Source: Desulfurispira natronophila
GTDB lineage: Bacteria > Chrysiogenota > Chrysiogenetes > Chrysiogenales > Chrysiogenaceae
Length of the DNA stretch: 64,000 nt
Assembly: GCF_014203025.1 (NCBI RefSeq)
Contig: NZ_JACHID010000001.1
Span: 248,001-312,000 of the forward strand
Direction of reading: 5' to 3'
Positions 45,945-54,412 of the stretch are shown piece by piece (position 1 is the stretch's first letter; every line of letters starts with the position of its first letter). Below the pieces are notes generated by a model. That model was not told where the DNA came from. It saw only the letters and a program-made list of their open reading frames with translations, and did no database searches. The translations under genes were made by a program, and so were the position numbers.

Positions 45945-46960
45945 ATACGAGTGACTTGCCAGAGCATATCAGGCTCTCCCATGGCGGAGGAGGGCAGGAA
46001 ACCCAAACACTTATACGCGAAGTTTTTTACCGCTCCTTCGGCAATGATATTTTGCTTCAGGCAGAAGACTCTGCCCTGTTTCATTTAAACAACTCCGCAC
46101 ATATTGCTATGACTACCGATTCATATACAGTGAGTCCTCGATTCTTCCCTGGTGGTAACATTGGCAAAATCGCTGTTTGTGGAACCTGTAACGATCTTGC
46201 CATGGTTGGAGCCAAGCCGTGTTATCTAAGTTGTGGATTTATTATTGAAGAGGGTTTTGCCATAGCAGAGCTTCGTCAGATTGCAACCTCTATGGCATCA
46301 GAGCTATCCACCAATGGTTGCCAATTGGTTACTGGTGACACAAAAGTAGTACCCAGAGGCGGAGTTGATGGTATTTACATTAACACTACTGCTGTAGGCG
46401 AATGTTGCTTTACCCCGCCACCCAGCTCGTCATCGCTAAAGCCTGGACAAGTGCTGCTTGTTTCAGGAAACATTGGGAGCCATGGTGCAGTTATATTTTG
46501 TCATCGCGAAGGCATTGATGTTGATAGCGGAATGCAGAGCGACTGCCGCTCTCTTTGGCCAGTAGTACATGCACTGCTGCCGTTCCAACGAGAAATTGTT
46601 GCTATGCGTGATGCAACGAGAGGCGGTATTGCTGCAGTACTCCACGAGTGGGCCGATCAATCTGAAACAGGAATACAAATAGAGGCTAGCTCTGTTCCTG
46701 TGCAAAACGAAGTGCAAGGATTTTGCGAAATGATGGGCTTTGAACCCTGGCACCTTGCCAATGAGGGTACTTTTGTGCTTGCCGTAGAAGCACAGGCAGC
46801 TCAGGCAGTTCTTGACATCCTGCGTAAGCATCGAAGCTCAGCCGCTATTATTGGTCAAGTTATCGCTGAACACCCCCAGAGAGTTATCCTGCAAACTCCC
46901 TGGGGTACTCGCAGCTTTATGGAGCCTCCTACCGGGGAACTTCTACCCCGTATTTGTTAG
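45941..46960 (+). CDS. hypE: Hydrogenase maturation protein HypE
   Basis: 339 residues, PurM-like. RLSHGGGGQETQTLI is near the start, with ATP-binding AMTTDSYTVSPRFFPGGN and NDLAMVGAKP. The essential C-terminal PRIC, whose cysteine receives the carbamoyl group and becomes thiocyanate, is intact at the end. The start is taken as GTG 45941 (4-nt overlap with hypD, GAGGGGTGA upstream) rather than the longer in-frame ORF. Last gene of the hyp operon; no hydrogenase structural genes are in view. Confidence 0.95.
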   Translation: MNTSDLPEHIRLSHGGGGQETQTLIREVFYRSFGNDILLQAEDSALFHLNNSAHIAMTTDSYTVSPRFFPGGNIGKIAVCGTCNDLAMVGAKPCYLSCGFIIEEGFAIAELRQIATSMASELSTNGCQLVTGDTKVVPRGGVDGIYINTTAVGECCFTPPPSSSSLKPGQVLLVSGNIGSHGAVIFCHREGIDVDSGMQSDCRSLWPVVHALLPFQREIVAMRDATRGGIAAVLHEWADQSETGIQIEASSVPVQNEVQGFCEMMGFEPWHLANEGTFVLAVEAQAAQAVLDILRKHRSSAAIIGQVIAEHPQRVILQTPWGTRSFMEPPTGELLPRIC

Positions 46961-47031
46961 CTGGGGTCATACAACCAGTTAGAGTAACTCACTACAGCAA
47001 CAGTCTGAAAACGTAATTAAAGGAGGTAGCC

Positions 47032-48018
47032 TTGGGCTTGCTCGTAAATGGTAAATGGCACGATCAATGGTACGACACCAAAAAACATCAAGGAAGATTT
47101 GTGCGCGAAGGAGCACAGTTTCGCAACTGGGTTACAGTAGACGGGAAGCCAGGCCCATCTGGAACTGGCGGTTTTACTGTAGAATCAAATCGTTACCACC
47201 TTTATGTCAGTTATGCATGCCCCTGGGCTCATCGCACACTGATTATGCGCCAGCTTAAAGGTCTCAACGCACACATCGGTGTCACCACTGTTCACCCACA
47301 TATGCTCTCTCATGGCTGGGAATTTCGTCCTGAACCTGAACCTCTGTACGGTTTACATCGCCTGTATGAGCTTTATATTAAAACCATGCCTGACTATACT
47401 GGTCGAGTTACCGTACCCATACTCTGGGATCAACAGCGACACGTCATAGTTAATAATGAATCGTCTGAGATTCTGCGCATGCTCAACTATGCTTTCTCAT
47501 CTTTAGCCACCTCAGACTCTGACTTTTATCCTGAAAGCTTGCGCGAGCAAATAGACGCTATGAATGAGTATGTCTACCATAATATAAACAATGGGGTGTA
47601 CCGCTGTGGGTTTGCCACTTCCCAGGAGGCATATGAGGAGGCATTCAATGAACTCTTTTCAGCTCTGGATTCTCTGGAAACACGTTTAGGCAAACTGCGG
47701 TATCTCACAGGAAATATCATTACCGAAGCAGACTGGAGACTTTTCACTACCTTGATACGCTTTGATGCAGTTTATGTGGGGCACTTTAAGACCAACAGAA
47801 ATATGATAAGCGACTACCCTCATCTCAGTGGATATTTGCGAGAGCTATACCAGATTCCTGGTATTAGAGAAACTGTGTGCTTTGATCATATTAAGCAGCA
47901 TTATTACTACAGTCACGAACACATTAATCCTCACCGAATAGTACCACTGGGACCTGAGCTTGATCTTGATGCCCCTCACAACAGGAGTGCAATTACGTGC
48001 ACTGTGAATCACCACTAA
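47032..48018 (+). CDS. Glutathionyl-hydroquinone reductase (ECM4/YqjG type)
   Basis: 328-residue Xi-class glutathione transferase. An N-terminal thioredoxin fold carries the reactive cysteine C63 in SYACPWAHRTLIM, then helical GST C-terminal domain (WRLFTTLIRFDAVYVGHFK, YPHLSGYLRELYQIPG). It reduces glutathionyl-hydroquinones using glutathione. The start is TTG with a strong AAAGGAGGT just upstream. First of four tightly spaced genes with gloB, an FAH enzyme and an amidase. Its presence supports glutathione use by this organism. Confidence 0.92.
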   Translation: MGLLVNGKWHDQWYDTKKHQGRFVREGAQFRNWVTVDGKPGPSGTGGFTVESNRYHLYVSYACPWAHRTLIMRQLKGLNAHIGVTTVHPHMLSHGWEFRPEPEPLYGLHRLYELYIKTMPDYTGRVTVPILWDQQRHVIVNNESSEILRMLNYAFSSLATSDSDFYPESLREQIDAMNEYVYHNINNGVYRCGFATSQEAYEEAFNELFSALDSLETRLGKLRYLTGNIITEADWRLFTTLIRFDAVYVGHFKTNRNMISDYPHLSGYLRELYQIPGIRETVCFDHIKQHYYYSHEHINPHRIVPLGPELDLDAPHNRSAITCTVNHH

Positions 48019-48040
48019 GAGCCACATGCAGGAGGGAACC

Positions 48041-48814
48041 GTGAATGTCGTAACTCTTCCTTGTCTAAACGACAACTACACTTATCTTATATGTTGTCCA
48101 GAAACAAACCAGGCAGCGGCTGTGGATCCTGGAGATTCATCAGTAGTTTTACCTGAGGTGAAAAAAAGAGGGCTTCAACTAACAACAATTTTGTGCACAC
48201 ACCACCATGCAGACCACATAGGTGGCTTGGATGTGATTCTATCAGCCTGTAATCATGTAGAAGTCTGTGGGCACGTATCTGATAGTGGTCGAATTCCTGG
48301 TCAGAATCGTTTTCTGAAGGACAGTGATGCCTTACAAGTTGGAAGTCTTAGAGGCAAAGTAATCCATACCCCTGGGCATACCAGTGGTTGCGTAGTTTAT
48401 CACTTTAATGATGCTGTTTTTACCGGAGATACCCTTTTTAGCGGTGGCTGTGGCCGACTGTTTGAAGGGAGTGCTTTACAAATGCACTACTCTCTAAATA
48501 TTAAACTAAGTCAACTACCTGATAACACTTCTGTTTACTTTGGGCATGAATATACAGCCAATAACTTACGATACGCTCTTGAGATTGATCCATCCAATGT
48601 GCAATTGCAGCACTATGACAGTCAAGTGAAAAATAATAAGACCTCAACCACTCCATCTACTATGAGGCGTGAAAGAGCAATCAATCCATTTTTGCGCTGC
48701 CATGAAGAGTCGTTGAAAGAATTGGTTGCACTTAAGCTTCATAAACCAAAACAATTTTGCACCCCTGAAGAAGTCTTTGCCGTAATAAGAGAAGGGAAAG
48801 ATAATTTTCAATAG
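48041..48814 (+). CDS. gloB: Hydroxyacylglutathione hydrolase (glyoxalase II)
   Basis: 257 residues. The metallo-beta-lactamase metal motif THHHADHIGG is at residues 53-62, with the second-site HTPGHTSGC and GDTLFSGGCGRLFEG, and HEYTANNLRYA for substrate. It hydrolyses S-lactoylglutathione to lactate and glutathione. Start chosen as GTG 48041, right after AGGAGGGA; an in-frame ATG at 48026 covers that site and gives an atypical N-terminus. No glyoxalase I in the window. Confidence 0.93.
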   Translation: MNVVTLPCLNDNYTYLICCPETNQAAAVDPGDSSVVLPEVKKRGLQLTTILCTHHHADHIGGLDVILSACNHVEVCGHVSDSGRIPGQNRFLKDSDALQVGSLRGKVIHTPGHTSGCVVYHFNDAVFTGDTLFSGGCGRLFEGSALQMHYSLNIKLSQLPDNTSVYFGHEYTANNLRYALEIDPSNVQLQHYDSQVKNNKTSTTPSTMRRERAINPFLRCHEESLKELVALKLHKPKQFCTPEEVFAVIREGKDNFQ

Positions 48815-48837
48815 AGTACTAACAGCAAGGAGAGTCT

Positions 48838-49500
48838 ATGCATAGCGCCGCCTTTGATACTGGTGAACTATTCACCCCTTCCAAAATTGTATGCGTTGCC
48901 AAAAATTACCACGATCATGCCAGAGAAATGGGAGATGCAGCCCCAACGGAACCACTGTTTTTTATCAAACCCAATAGTGCCCTTTGGCCCCAGGGAACCA
49001 TGGTAGTGAGTAAACCTCGTTGGACTGAAGACTTTCAGCACGAAATAGAGTTAGCTATACGCATTAGCCGACAATGCTCACAAGTTTCTCCAAAAGAAGT
49101 TTTCAGGTACTGTGACGCAGCAGCTGTAGGTATTGACTTTACAGCACGCGATGCCCAGGCTCGATTAAAAAATGCCGGTCACCCTTGGGAGCTTGCAAAA
49201 GCCTTTGATGGAGCCTGTTTACTTTCAACTTTTGTGAAATTCTCTTCATTAGAAAAACTTCAAAAGCTTAACCTCGAACTACGAGTGAATGATGAACTGC
49301 GGCAACAGGGCAACAGTGCGCATATGATTCATCAAATCCCTTTTCTCATTTCTGCCGCCAGTAAATTGTTTACCCTGGAGCCTGGGGACGTCATACTTAC
49401 TGGTACTCCAGCTGGTGTAAGTCCTCTTGTAAAGGGAGATAGTGTTGTCGCCTCTATTGAGGATATTGGTGAAATACAGTTTGTCGTAGATGAGGTGTGA
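48838..49500 (+). CDS. Fumarylacetoacetate hydrolase family protein (FAHD1-like)
   Basis: 220 residues, single FAH domain. Motifs: CVAKNYHDHAREMG, PLFFIKPNSAL, HEIELAIRI (the metal glutamates), GIDFTARDAQ, WELAKAFDGACLLS, MIHQIPFLISAAS, GDVILTGTPAGV. Single-domain members include acylpyruvases and oxaloacetate decarboxylase/tautomerases that clean up keto-acid by-products; the exact substrate is not decidable. An AAGGAG Shine-Dalgarno is upstream. It lies between gloB and an amidase in the same unit. Confidence 0.88.
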   Translation: MHSAAFDTGELFTPSKIVCVAKNYHDHAREMGDAAPTEPLFFIKPNSALWPQGTMVVSKPRWTEDFQHEIELAIRISRQCSQVSPKEVFRYCDAAAVGIDFTARDAQARLKNAGHPWELAKAFDGACLLSTFVKFSSLEKLQKLNLELRVNDELRQQGNSAHMIHQIPFLISAASKLFTLEPGDVILTGTPAGVSPLVKGDSVVASIEDIGEIQFVVDEV

Positions 49501-49501
49501 A

Positions 49502-50275
49502 ATGAAATTGGCCGTATACCAAATGGAAGTTGTTACCGCCGAACCACAGCAGAACTTAACAAAGCTCCGCGAGACCCTTCGTCAGCATGAAGCTGATATC
49601 TATGTTTTACCAGAGTTATGGAGTACAGGATTTTGCAATAAGCAATTTCAACAACTTGCCTCAACAACTGAGGACATCGAGGCTGAAGTAGCCAATCTAT
49701 CCCAAGAGTTTAACTGCACCATTATGGGCAGTACTATAAAACAAACAAACCAAGGCATAACCAATCACTTTACGGCCTACAATCGTGGCAAGTGCGAATT
49801 GCAGTACGACAAAATACATCTTTTTAGTTTGCTGCGTGAGGAGCGCTATCTGGTTGCTGGCCAAAGGATGGGGTTTTGTAAAAGCGAGCAAAACGGTCAT
49901 TATGGCGTTGGCATTTGTTACGACTTACGTTTTCCTGAAATGTTCCGGAGTCTCGCGATTAACGGCGCCCACTGCATTTTTTTGCCAAGCCAGTGGCCCA
50001 TGGAGCGTGTGGATCATTTTCGTGCTCTCTGCGTTGCCAGAGCTATTGAAAACCAATTTTTCTTTATTAGTTGTAATAATGTTGGCATGCTTGGTGAGAA
50101 AATGAAATTTGCCGGTCATTCCATGGTAGTAGATCCATGGGGGAAGGTACTGTCTGAAGGTAGTGGTGATCAAGAGGAAGTTCTGTTGGTTACCATCAAC
50201 CCTGAGCAGTCACAACAAGTTCGAGAGAAAATTACTGTCCTTGATGATCGGCGTCAGGAGTTATACCAACTGTAA
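49502..50275 (+). CDS. Carbon-nitrogen hydrolase (nitrilase superfamily), omega-amidase/Nit-like
   Basis: 257 residues. The catalytic Glu-Lys-Cys triad is E38 (LPELWSTGF), K104 (YDKIHLFS) and C139 (GICYDLRFPE). Closest pattern is that of YafV/Nit2 omega-amidases and Nit1 deaminated-glutathione amidases, both metabolite-repair enzymes. Given the adjacent glutathione genes the latter is attractive but unproven. ATG 49502 is used, 1 nt after the FAH stop; an upstream in-frame start at 49490 would overlap it. Confidence 0.87.
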   Translation: MKLAVYQMEVVTAEPQQNLTKLRETLRQHEADIYVLPELWSTGFCNKQFQQLASTTEDIEAEVANLSQEFNCTIMGSTIKQTNQGITNHFTAYNRGKCELQYDKIHLFSLLREERYLVAGQRMGFCKSEQNGHYGVGICYDLRFPEMFRSLAINGAHCIFLPSQWPMERVDHFRALCVARAIENQFFFISCNNVGMLGEKMKFAGHSMVVDPWGKVLSEGSGDQEEVLLVTINPEQSQQVREKITVLDDRRQELYQL

Positions 50276-50415
50276 TTGATGAGATATCGTTGCCGTGTGA
50301 ATTATCACGAATTGCATATATAATTCTGGTGATGGAAAACCCAGCAAGACAAATTCGTTTATATATTATAACGGTAACTCTTGCGTGAAAAAGACGAAAA
50401 ATTATAGCTAACCAA

Positions 50416-50532
50416 TTATATTCCAGTGTTCCAGTTAAGGGCTAGAATTATGGCGTAGGCTATACAGGAAATAAAGAAGAAAATCTTCATGCTATTCTTT
50501 CTCAGGACTGAGTTTTGGCGCTGTGTCTTCAT
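50416..50532 (-). CDS. Putative 38-residue single-span membrane protein
   Basis: Begins MKTQRQNSVLRKNS, a basic, charged N-tail, followed by one hydrophobic helix FFFISCIAYAIILALNW (about 18-34) and a short polar end. GAGGAG (50543-50548) precedes the ATG by 10 nt, and a consensus sigma70 promoter lies just upstream. The topology (N-in by the positive-inside rule) suggests a small inner-membrane regulator or toxin-like peptide. No family recognised. Located 187 nt downstream of mfd on the same strand but with its own promoter. Confidence 0.6.
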   Translation of the reverse strand: MKTQRQNSVLRKNSMKIFFFISCIAYAIILALNWNTGI

Positions 50533-50566
50533 TGGCGAAACTCTCCTCAATTTCTAATAGTATGAC

Positions 50567-50594
50567 ATAATATAAAAATATACTACTGTGTCAA
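50567..50594 (-). promoter_or_regulatory. Consensus sigma70 promoter for the small ORF
   Basis: On the minus strand TTGACA (50589-50594, perfect -35) is 16 nt from TATTAT (50567-50572, five of six -10 bases). Transcription would begin near 50560, giving a short leader with the GAGGAG site. It is the best promoter match I found in the window. Confidence 0.75.
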
Positions 50595-50719
50595 CACGTA
50601 ATACTAATAACTAAAGAATATTTATGAAAAAACGAATAAAAATTGTGACAGTATTTTGTTCGTTTCTTCTAAAATTACTTACACGGTAAACGAAAAGCTC
50701 AGGTATTGGCAATAAAGAG

Positions 50720-53700
50720 CTACTTTTGTTCTCCATCTTTTGTGATAACACTCTGTATAAAAAGCTTAAACTGTCGCAGTGATTTCGATTCTATGGAAAC
50801 TTTCCCTTGCGGATCGAGTTCGATTTTTCTTTCCATGGCAAGTTGTATGATTTTCGTCATATTTACCTGAGACTGCTCGTTCACAGTAAAGCTATATTTC
50901 CCTTGTGAAGCCAAGTATATTTGATCAATCCTGGCCTTAATTGCCAACATCTTCATACCACATACTTCCAGCAACTGTTGTACCTCAGCAGGTGGTGGTC
51001 CAAAGCGATCCCGCAATTCTTCAGCAATAGCATCAAGGTCATTTTCATTGGATATGACACTCATACGCTTATAAAGAGAGAGTCGTGCTGGCATATCGTC
51101 TACATACTCCTCTGGAATGAATGCTGGTTGCTCGGTACGTACAGAAGGCTCGAAAGAATCACCCATTTCTCCAGTAAGCTTACGCACCGATTCACGCAAC
51201 ATGTCCGTATACATTTCAAAACCTACTGAAGCAATCTGCCCTGACTGCTCAGATCCAAGTAAGTTGCCTGCACCGCGAATTTCCAAATCATAGGTTGCCA
51301 AGCGGAACCCAGCACCAAGATAACTTAATTCTTCAATCGCTTTGATGCGTTTTTGAGCAACTTCGTGCAACGTATCAAAAGGCGGTATTATTAAGTAACA
51401 GAAAGCTTGACGCTCGCTACGCCCCACTCTGCCTCGCAATTGATAAATCTGTGCCAGGCCAAATGTATCAGCTCGGTTTATAAAAATAGTATTAGCTTGA
51501 GGAACATCCAGTCCAGACTCCACTATCGATGAGCACACCAATATATCGTGCTCACCGGCAGAAAACTCCAGCATAACTCGCTCAAGGTTTGCTTCACCCA
51601 TTTGACCATGAGCGACTGCCACGCGGGCTTCTGGAATTATGGACTGTATTCGCAAGGCGATGGAGTTTATCGTTTCCACACGATTATGAAGAAAATATAC
51701 TTGCCCACCTCTATGAAACTCTCGCATAAGCCCTTGCCGCAAAACATTTTCATCAAACTCTATAACTTCTGTTTTTATTGAGCGACGATCTTTGGGAGGG
51801 GTTTCAATGACACTCATTTTGCGTATTCCACCAAGGGCCATATGTAAAGTCCGAGGTATAGGTGTTGCCGTTAATGTAAGTACATCTATATTGGCTTTGA
51901 GCTCTTTAAGTTTTTCTTTGTGCTTTACTCCGAAGCGCTGCTCTTCATCTATCACTAACAAAGCTGGGTTAGCGGCAGAAACTCCTTTGCCGAGAAGTTT
52001 ATGGGTGCCAATGACAATGTCAACTTTACTGCTTGCAAGCTTTTCAAGCACTAGGCGATTCTCTTTAGCAGTACGAAAGCGCGAAACCATTTCAACCTTG
52101 ACGCCAAATGGAATAAATCGCTCCTGAAAAGTACGGTAATGCTGCTCAACCAAGATAGTGGTTGGCGCCAAAACTACCGTTTGATATCCTGATTCAACCG
52201 CTTTCATAGCAGCCCGTAGAGCCACTTCAGTTTTGCCATACCCAACATCACCACAAATCAGACGGTCCATTGGGAAGGGAGAGTACATGTCCTCTAGTGT
52301 TTCATCAATTGCCTTGAGCTGATCGCTGGTTTCTTCAAACGGAAAACGTCCAACGAAATCATCATAGATTGATGAGTCTCTAAGGTAGGTGTGATCTTTA
52401 TGTCTGCGGCGCAGAGCATCCATTTCCGTCAAGGAATTAGCTATATCCTCTACTGATTTGCGAGCCCTACTCTTGCGCTTTTCCCAGCTTTTTGAGCCCA
52501 TGCGATCAAGCTTAGGGCCAGTGGTATCAGAGCCTATGTATTTTTGTACGAGATGAAACTTGTCATTCGGTACATAAAGCACGTCTCCACGGGAGTACTC
52601 AATTTTAAGAAAGTCCCCCCGGGTGCCGGCAGCACTTAAATTTTCTATACCACGAAAAATACCAACACCATACTCCACATGTACAACATAGTCGCCAGGT
52701 TGCAGCATGGCCAGGTCTGTCAGATAGGTAGTAACCCCCAAAATGCGTTGTGCTTTTTTGGGTGTTGCCAAAGCAAAAAGATCACGATCCGCAATTAGAA
52801 CATGATTATCATTTATATAAAAACTTTCCTCAAAGTCGGCATTAAGAAGAAAATAACCATCCAAGCCTGCTGCAAGACCATCGAGCTGATCAATCTTTTG
52901 TAGCTGCAAACCATAGGCTTCAGAAAGTTCAAGAAACTTATCCACACTGTGGGGCGAACGACAACTTAGGTAAGCCGCGGAAACCTTGCCAAGTATATCC
53001 AAAAAGCGCTCTTCTCTTTGGCTAGCAATGGTTTGTTCGTACTCCATATTCAACAAAGGGACATGGTTAGATGCAAAACCATCAAGCCAGATGGTGTCTT
53101 CAGGGGCATCGCTTGTGCCTAACAATATACGATCTGGGTCAATAGAAAAGCAGTGCTTTCTTTCGCGCTCGATTACACGATAAAATTCATCTCGATTTGT
53201 TATAAGCACATGAGCATCATCTGCAAAATTGAAAACCGATTGCCGGTCAATCTCCCAAGGCGAGTGTTGATACTCACGGTGCTGCATAACTGAAACATGA
53301 TCGAGTGAGTCAAGACTACGCTGAGTATCGACATCAAAGCGAGTAATACGCTCAAGTTCTTCGTCAAAAAAATCAAGACGATAAGGTCCACCTGGACAGT
53401 AAATATCAAGAATATCACCACGTCGTGCAATTTGACCAAAGTCGTCAACCGTAGGTACTCTTACAAAGCTGTGGTTAACAAGCTTTTCCATTATCTCTTC
53501 CAAACGGTATCGGTATCCCCTTTGTACTGAGATAATATGTTGTGAGTTACCAGGTATCTTCTGGATAGCGCTTTTGTGGGTTGCAATAACTACCCGTGCC
53601 TGTTTGGTAACAATGGCTTCTATTGACTGGCTGCGTGCTGCTGCGTTAGGGGCAAAAAAGTCACTACTTTCACCAGGCAGAATTTCCCAAGGTGGCAAAA

Positions 53701-53902
53701 ACGCTACTGGAATACCAAGAGAGTTTAGGGTGCGATATATGGATCGGGCTCTGGTATCGTCAGGAAAGCTAAGAAAAAATCGGTGAGCATGAAACATGGA
53801 TTCACGTTCAGGAAACAAAAGGTGACGTGCAATTTGAAATGCTAACCAACCAAGAGGTTGACCTTCCACTTGATCGATATCAAAAGTGCATGCCTGCTTC
53901 AT
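50720..53902 (-). CDS. mfd: Transcription-repair coupling factor Mfd
   Basis: 1060 residues. Order: UvrB-homology region (about 1-350), RNA-polymerase interaction domain (PGDYVVHVEYGVGIFRGIE, about 405), SF2 translocase with Walker A GDVGYGKTEVAL and DEEQRFG box, then a C-terminal TRCF domain. It removes stalled RNA polymerase at lesions and recruits UvrA. Its start overlaps the thioesterase gene stop by 4 nt, so the two are coupled. Confidence 0.96.
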   Translation of the reverse strand: MKQACTFDIDQVEGQPLGWLAFQIARHLLFPERESMFHAHRFFLSFPDDTRARSIYRTLNSLGIPVAFLPPWEILPGESSDFFAPNAAARSQSIEAIVTKQARVVIATHKSAIQKIPGNSQHIISVQRGYRYRLEEIMEKLVNHSFVRVPTVDDFGQIARRGDILDIYCPGGPYRLDFFDEELERITRFDVDTQRSLDSLDHVSVMQHREYQHSPWEIDRQSVFNFADDAHVLITNRDEFYRVIERERKHCFSIDPDRILLGTSDAPEDTIWLDGFASNHVPLLNMEYEQTIASQREERFLDILGKVSAAYLSCRSPHSVDKFLELSEAYGLQLQKIDQLDGLAAGLDGYFLLNADFEESFYINDNHVLIADRDLFALATPKKAQRILGVTTYLTDLAMLQPGDYVVHVEYGVGIFRGIENLSAAGTRGDFLKIEYSRGDVLYVPNDKFHLVQKYIGSDTTGPKLDRMGSKSWEKRKSRARKSVEDIANSLTEMDALRRRHKDHTYLRDSSIYDDFVGRFPFEETSDQLKAIDETLEDMYSPFPMDRLICGDVGYGKTEVALRAAMKAVESGYQTVVLAPTTILVEQHYRTFQERFIPFGVKVEMVSRFRTAKENRLVLEKLASSKVDIVIGTHKLLGKGVSAANPALLVIDEEQRFGVKHKEKLKELKANIDVLTLTATPIPRTLHMALGGIRKMSVIETPPKDRRSIKTEVIEFDENVLRQGLMREFHRGGQVYFLHNRVETINSIALRIQSIIPEARVAVAHGQMGEANLERVMLEFSAGEHDILVCSSIVESGLDVPQANTIFINRADTFGLAQIYQLRGRVGRSERQAFCYLIIPPFDTLHEVAQKRIKAIEELSYLGAGFRLATYDLEIRGAGNLLGSEQSGQIASVGFEMYTDMLRESVRKLTGEMGDSFEPSVRTEQPAFIPEEYVDDMPARLSLYKRMSVISNENDLDAIAEELRDRFGPPPAEVQQLLEVCGMKMLAIKARIDQIYLASQGKYSFTVNEQSQVNMTKIIQLAMERKIELDPQGKVSIESKSLRQFKLFIQSVITKDGEQK

Positions 53903-54318
53903 GAAACCGCCATAAATACAGCCTGACTACGAGCTAAAAGGCATTGATCCTCTTCACGCAGAATATCTGCCTCAACATGCATAACTGTACGGCCCATTTT
54001 TACTCTGAAAGCTCTCGCTACAATAATATCACCAGGTTTTGCAGATCGTATATAGCGCATAGTTAACTCTAAGGTCACGGTAGCCTTTTCTCCACCCAGA
54101 TGAAAAAGACAAAGGTGTGCCATAGCTTCGTCAGCCAAAGTGGCTAAGACGCCACCTCCAACAAGTCCGGCACCCTGTTGCATGTCAGGGGTGCTTTTCA
54201 AACGAAACTGGACCTCCTGTGGGCCCATCTTTACAACTTCTATTCCCAGGGACTCCAGCAGTGGATTCGCCCCTGAGTTACCATTGGCTATCATGGCCAA
54301 ATATGACTCTGTATTCAT
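53899..54318 (-). CDS. PaaI-family hotdog thioesterase
   Basis: 139 residues from ATG 54318. Hotdog fold with the PaaI/YdiI pattern: PLLESLGIEVVKMGPQEVQF, GAGLVGGGVLATLADEAM, ATVTLELTMRYIRSAKPGDI, VMHVEADILRE. It probably hydrolyses an acyl-CoA; substrate unknown. GGGAG lies 6 nt before ATG 54318, so this start is preferred to an in-frame ATG 24 nt upstream. It precedes mfd with a 4-nt overlap and is divergent from rnr. Confidence 0.85.
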   Translation of the reverse strand: MNTESYLAMIANGNSGANPLLESLGIEVVKMGPQEVQFRLKSTPDMQQGAGLVGGGVLATLADEAMAHLCLFHLGGEKATVTLELTMRYIRSAKPGDIIVARAFRVKMGRTVMHVEADILREEDQCLLARSQAVFMAVS

Positions 54319-54412
54319 TTTTGCTCCCAGTAAAGCATTCATGCTACTTTAACGAAAACTCGTTTATGGCTCAAGCCTGAAAATAACACCTATTTAAAGG
54401 ATACAGATACGC

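Larger units (their letters stand above)
50276..50719. other. Convergent intergenic region containing a small ORF
   Basis: 444 nt, very AT-rich, between the amidase gene (plus) and mfd (minus). CGTG...CACG around 50292-50307 is a weak hairpin after the amidase. The right part holds a minus-strand promoter and a 38-codon ORF, annotated separately. Confidence 0.5.

Noticed and set aside
50370-50395. GTAACTCTTGCGTG resembling a MITE left end
   Set aside because: Poor match beyond GTAACT and no partner end.
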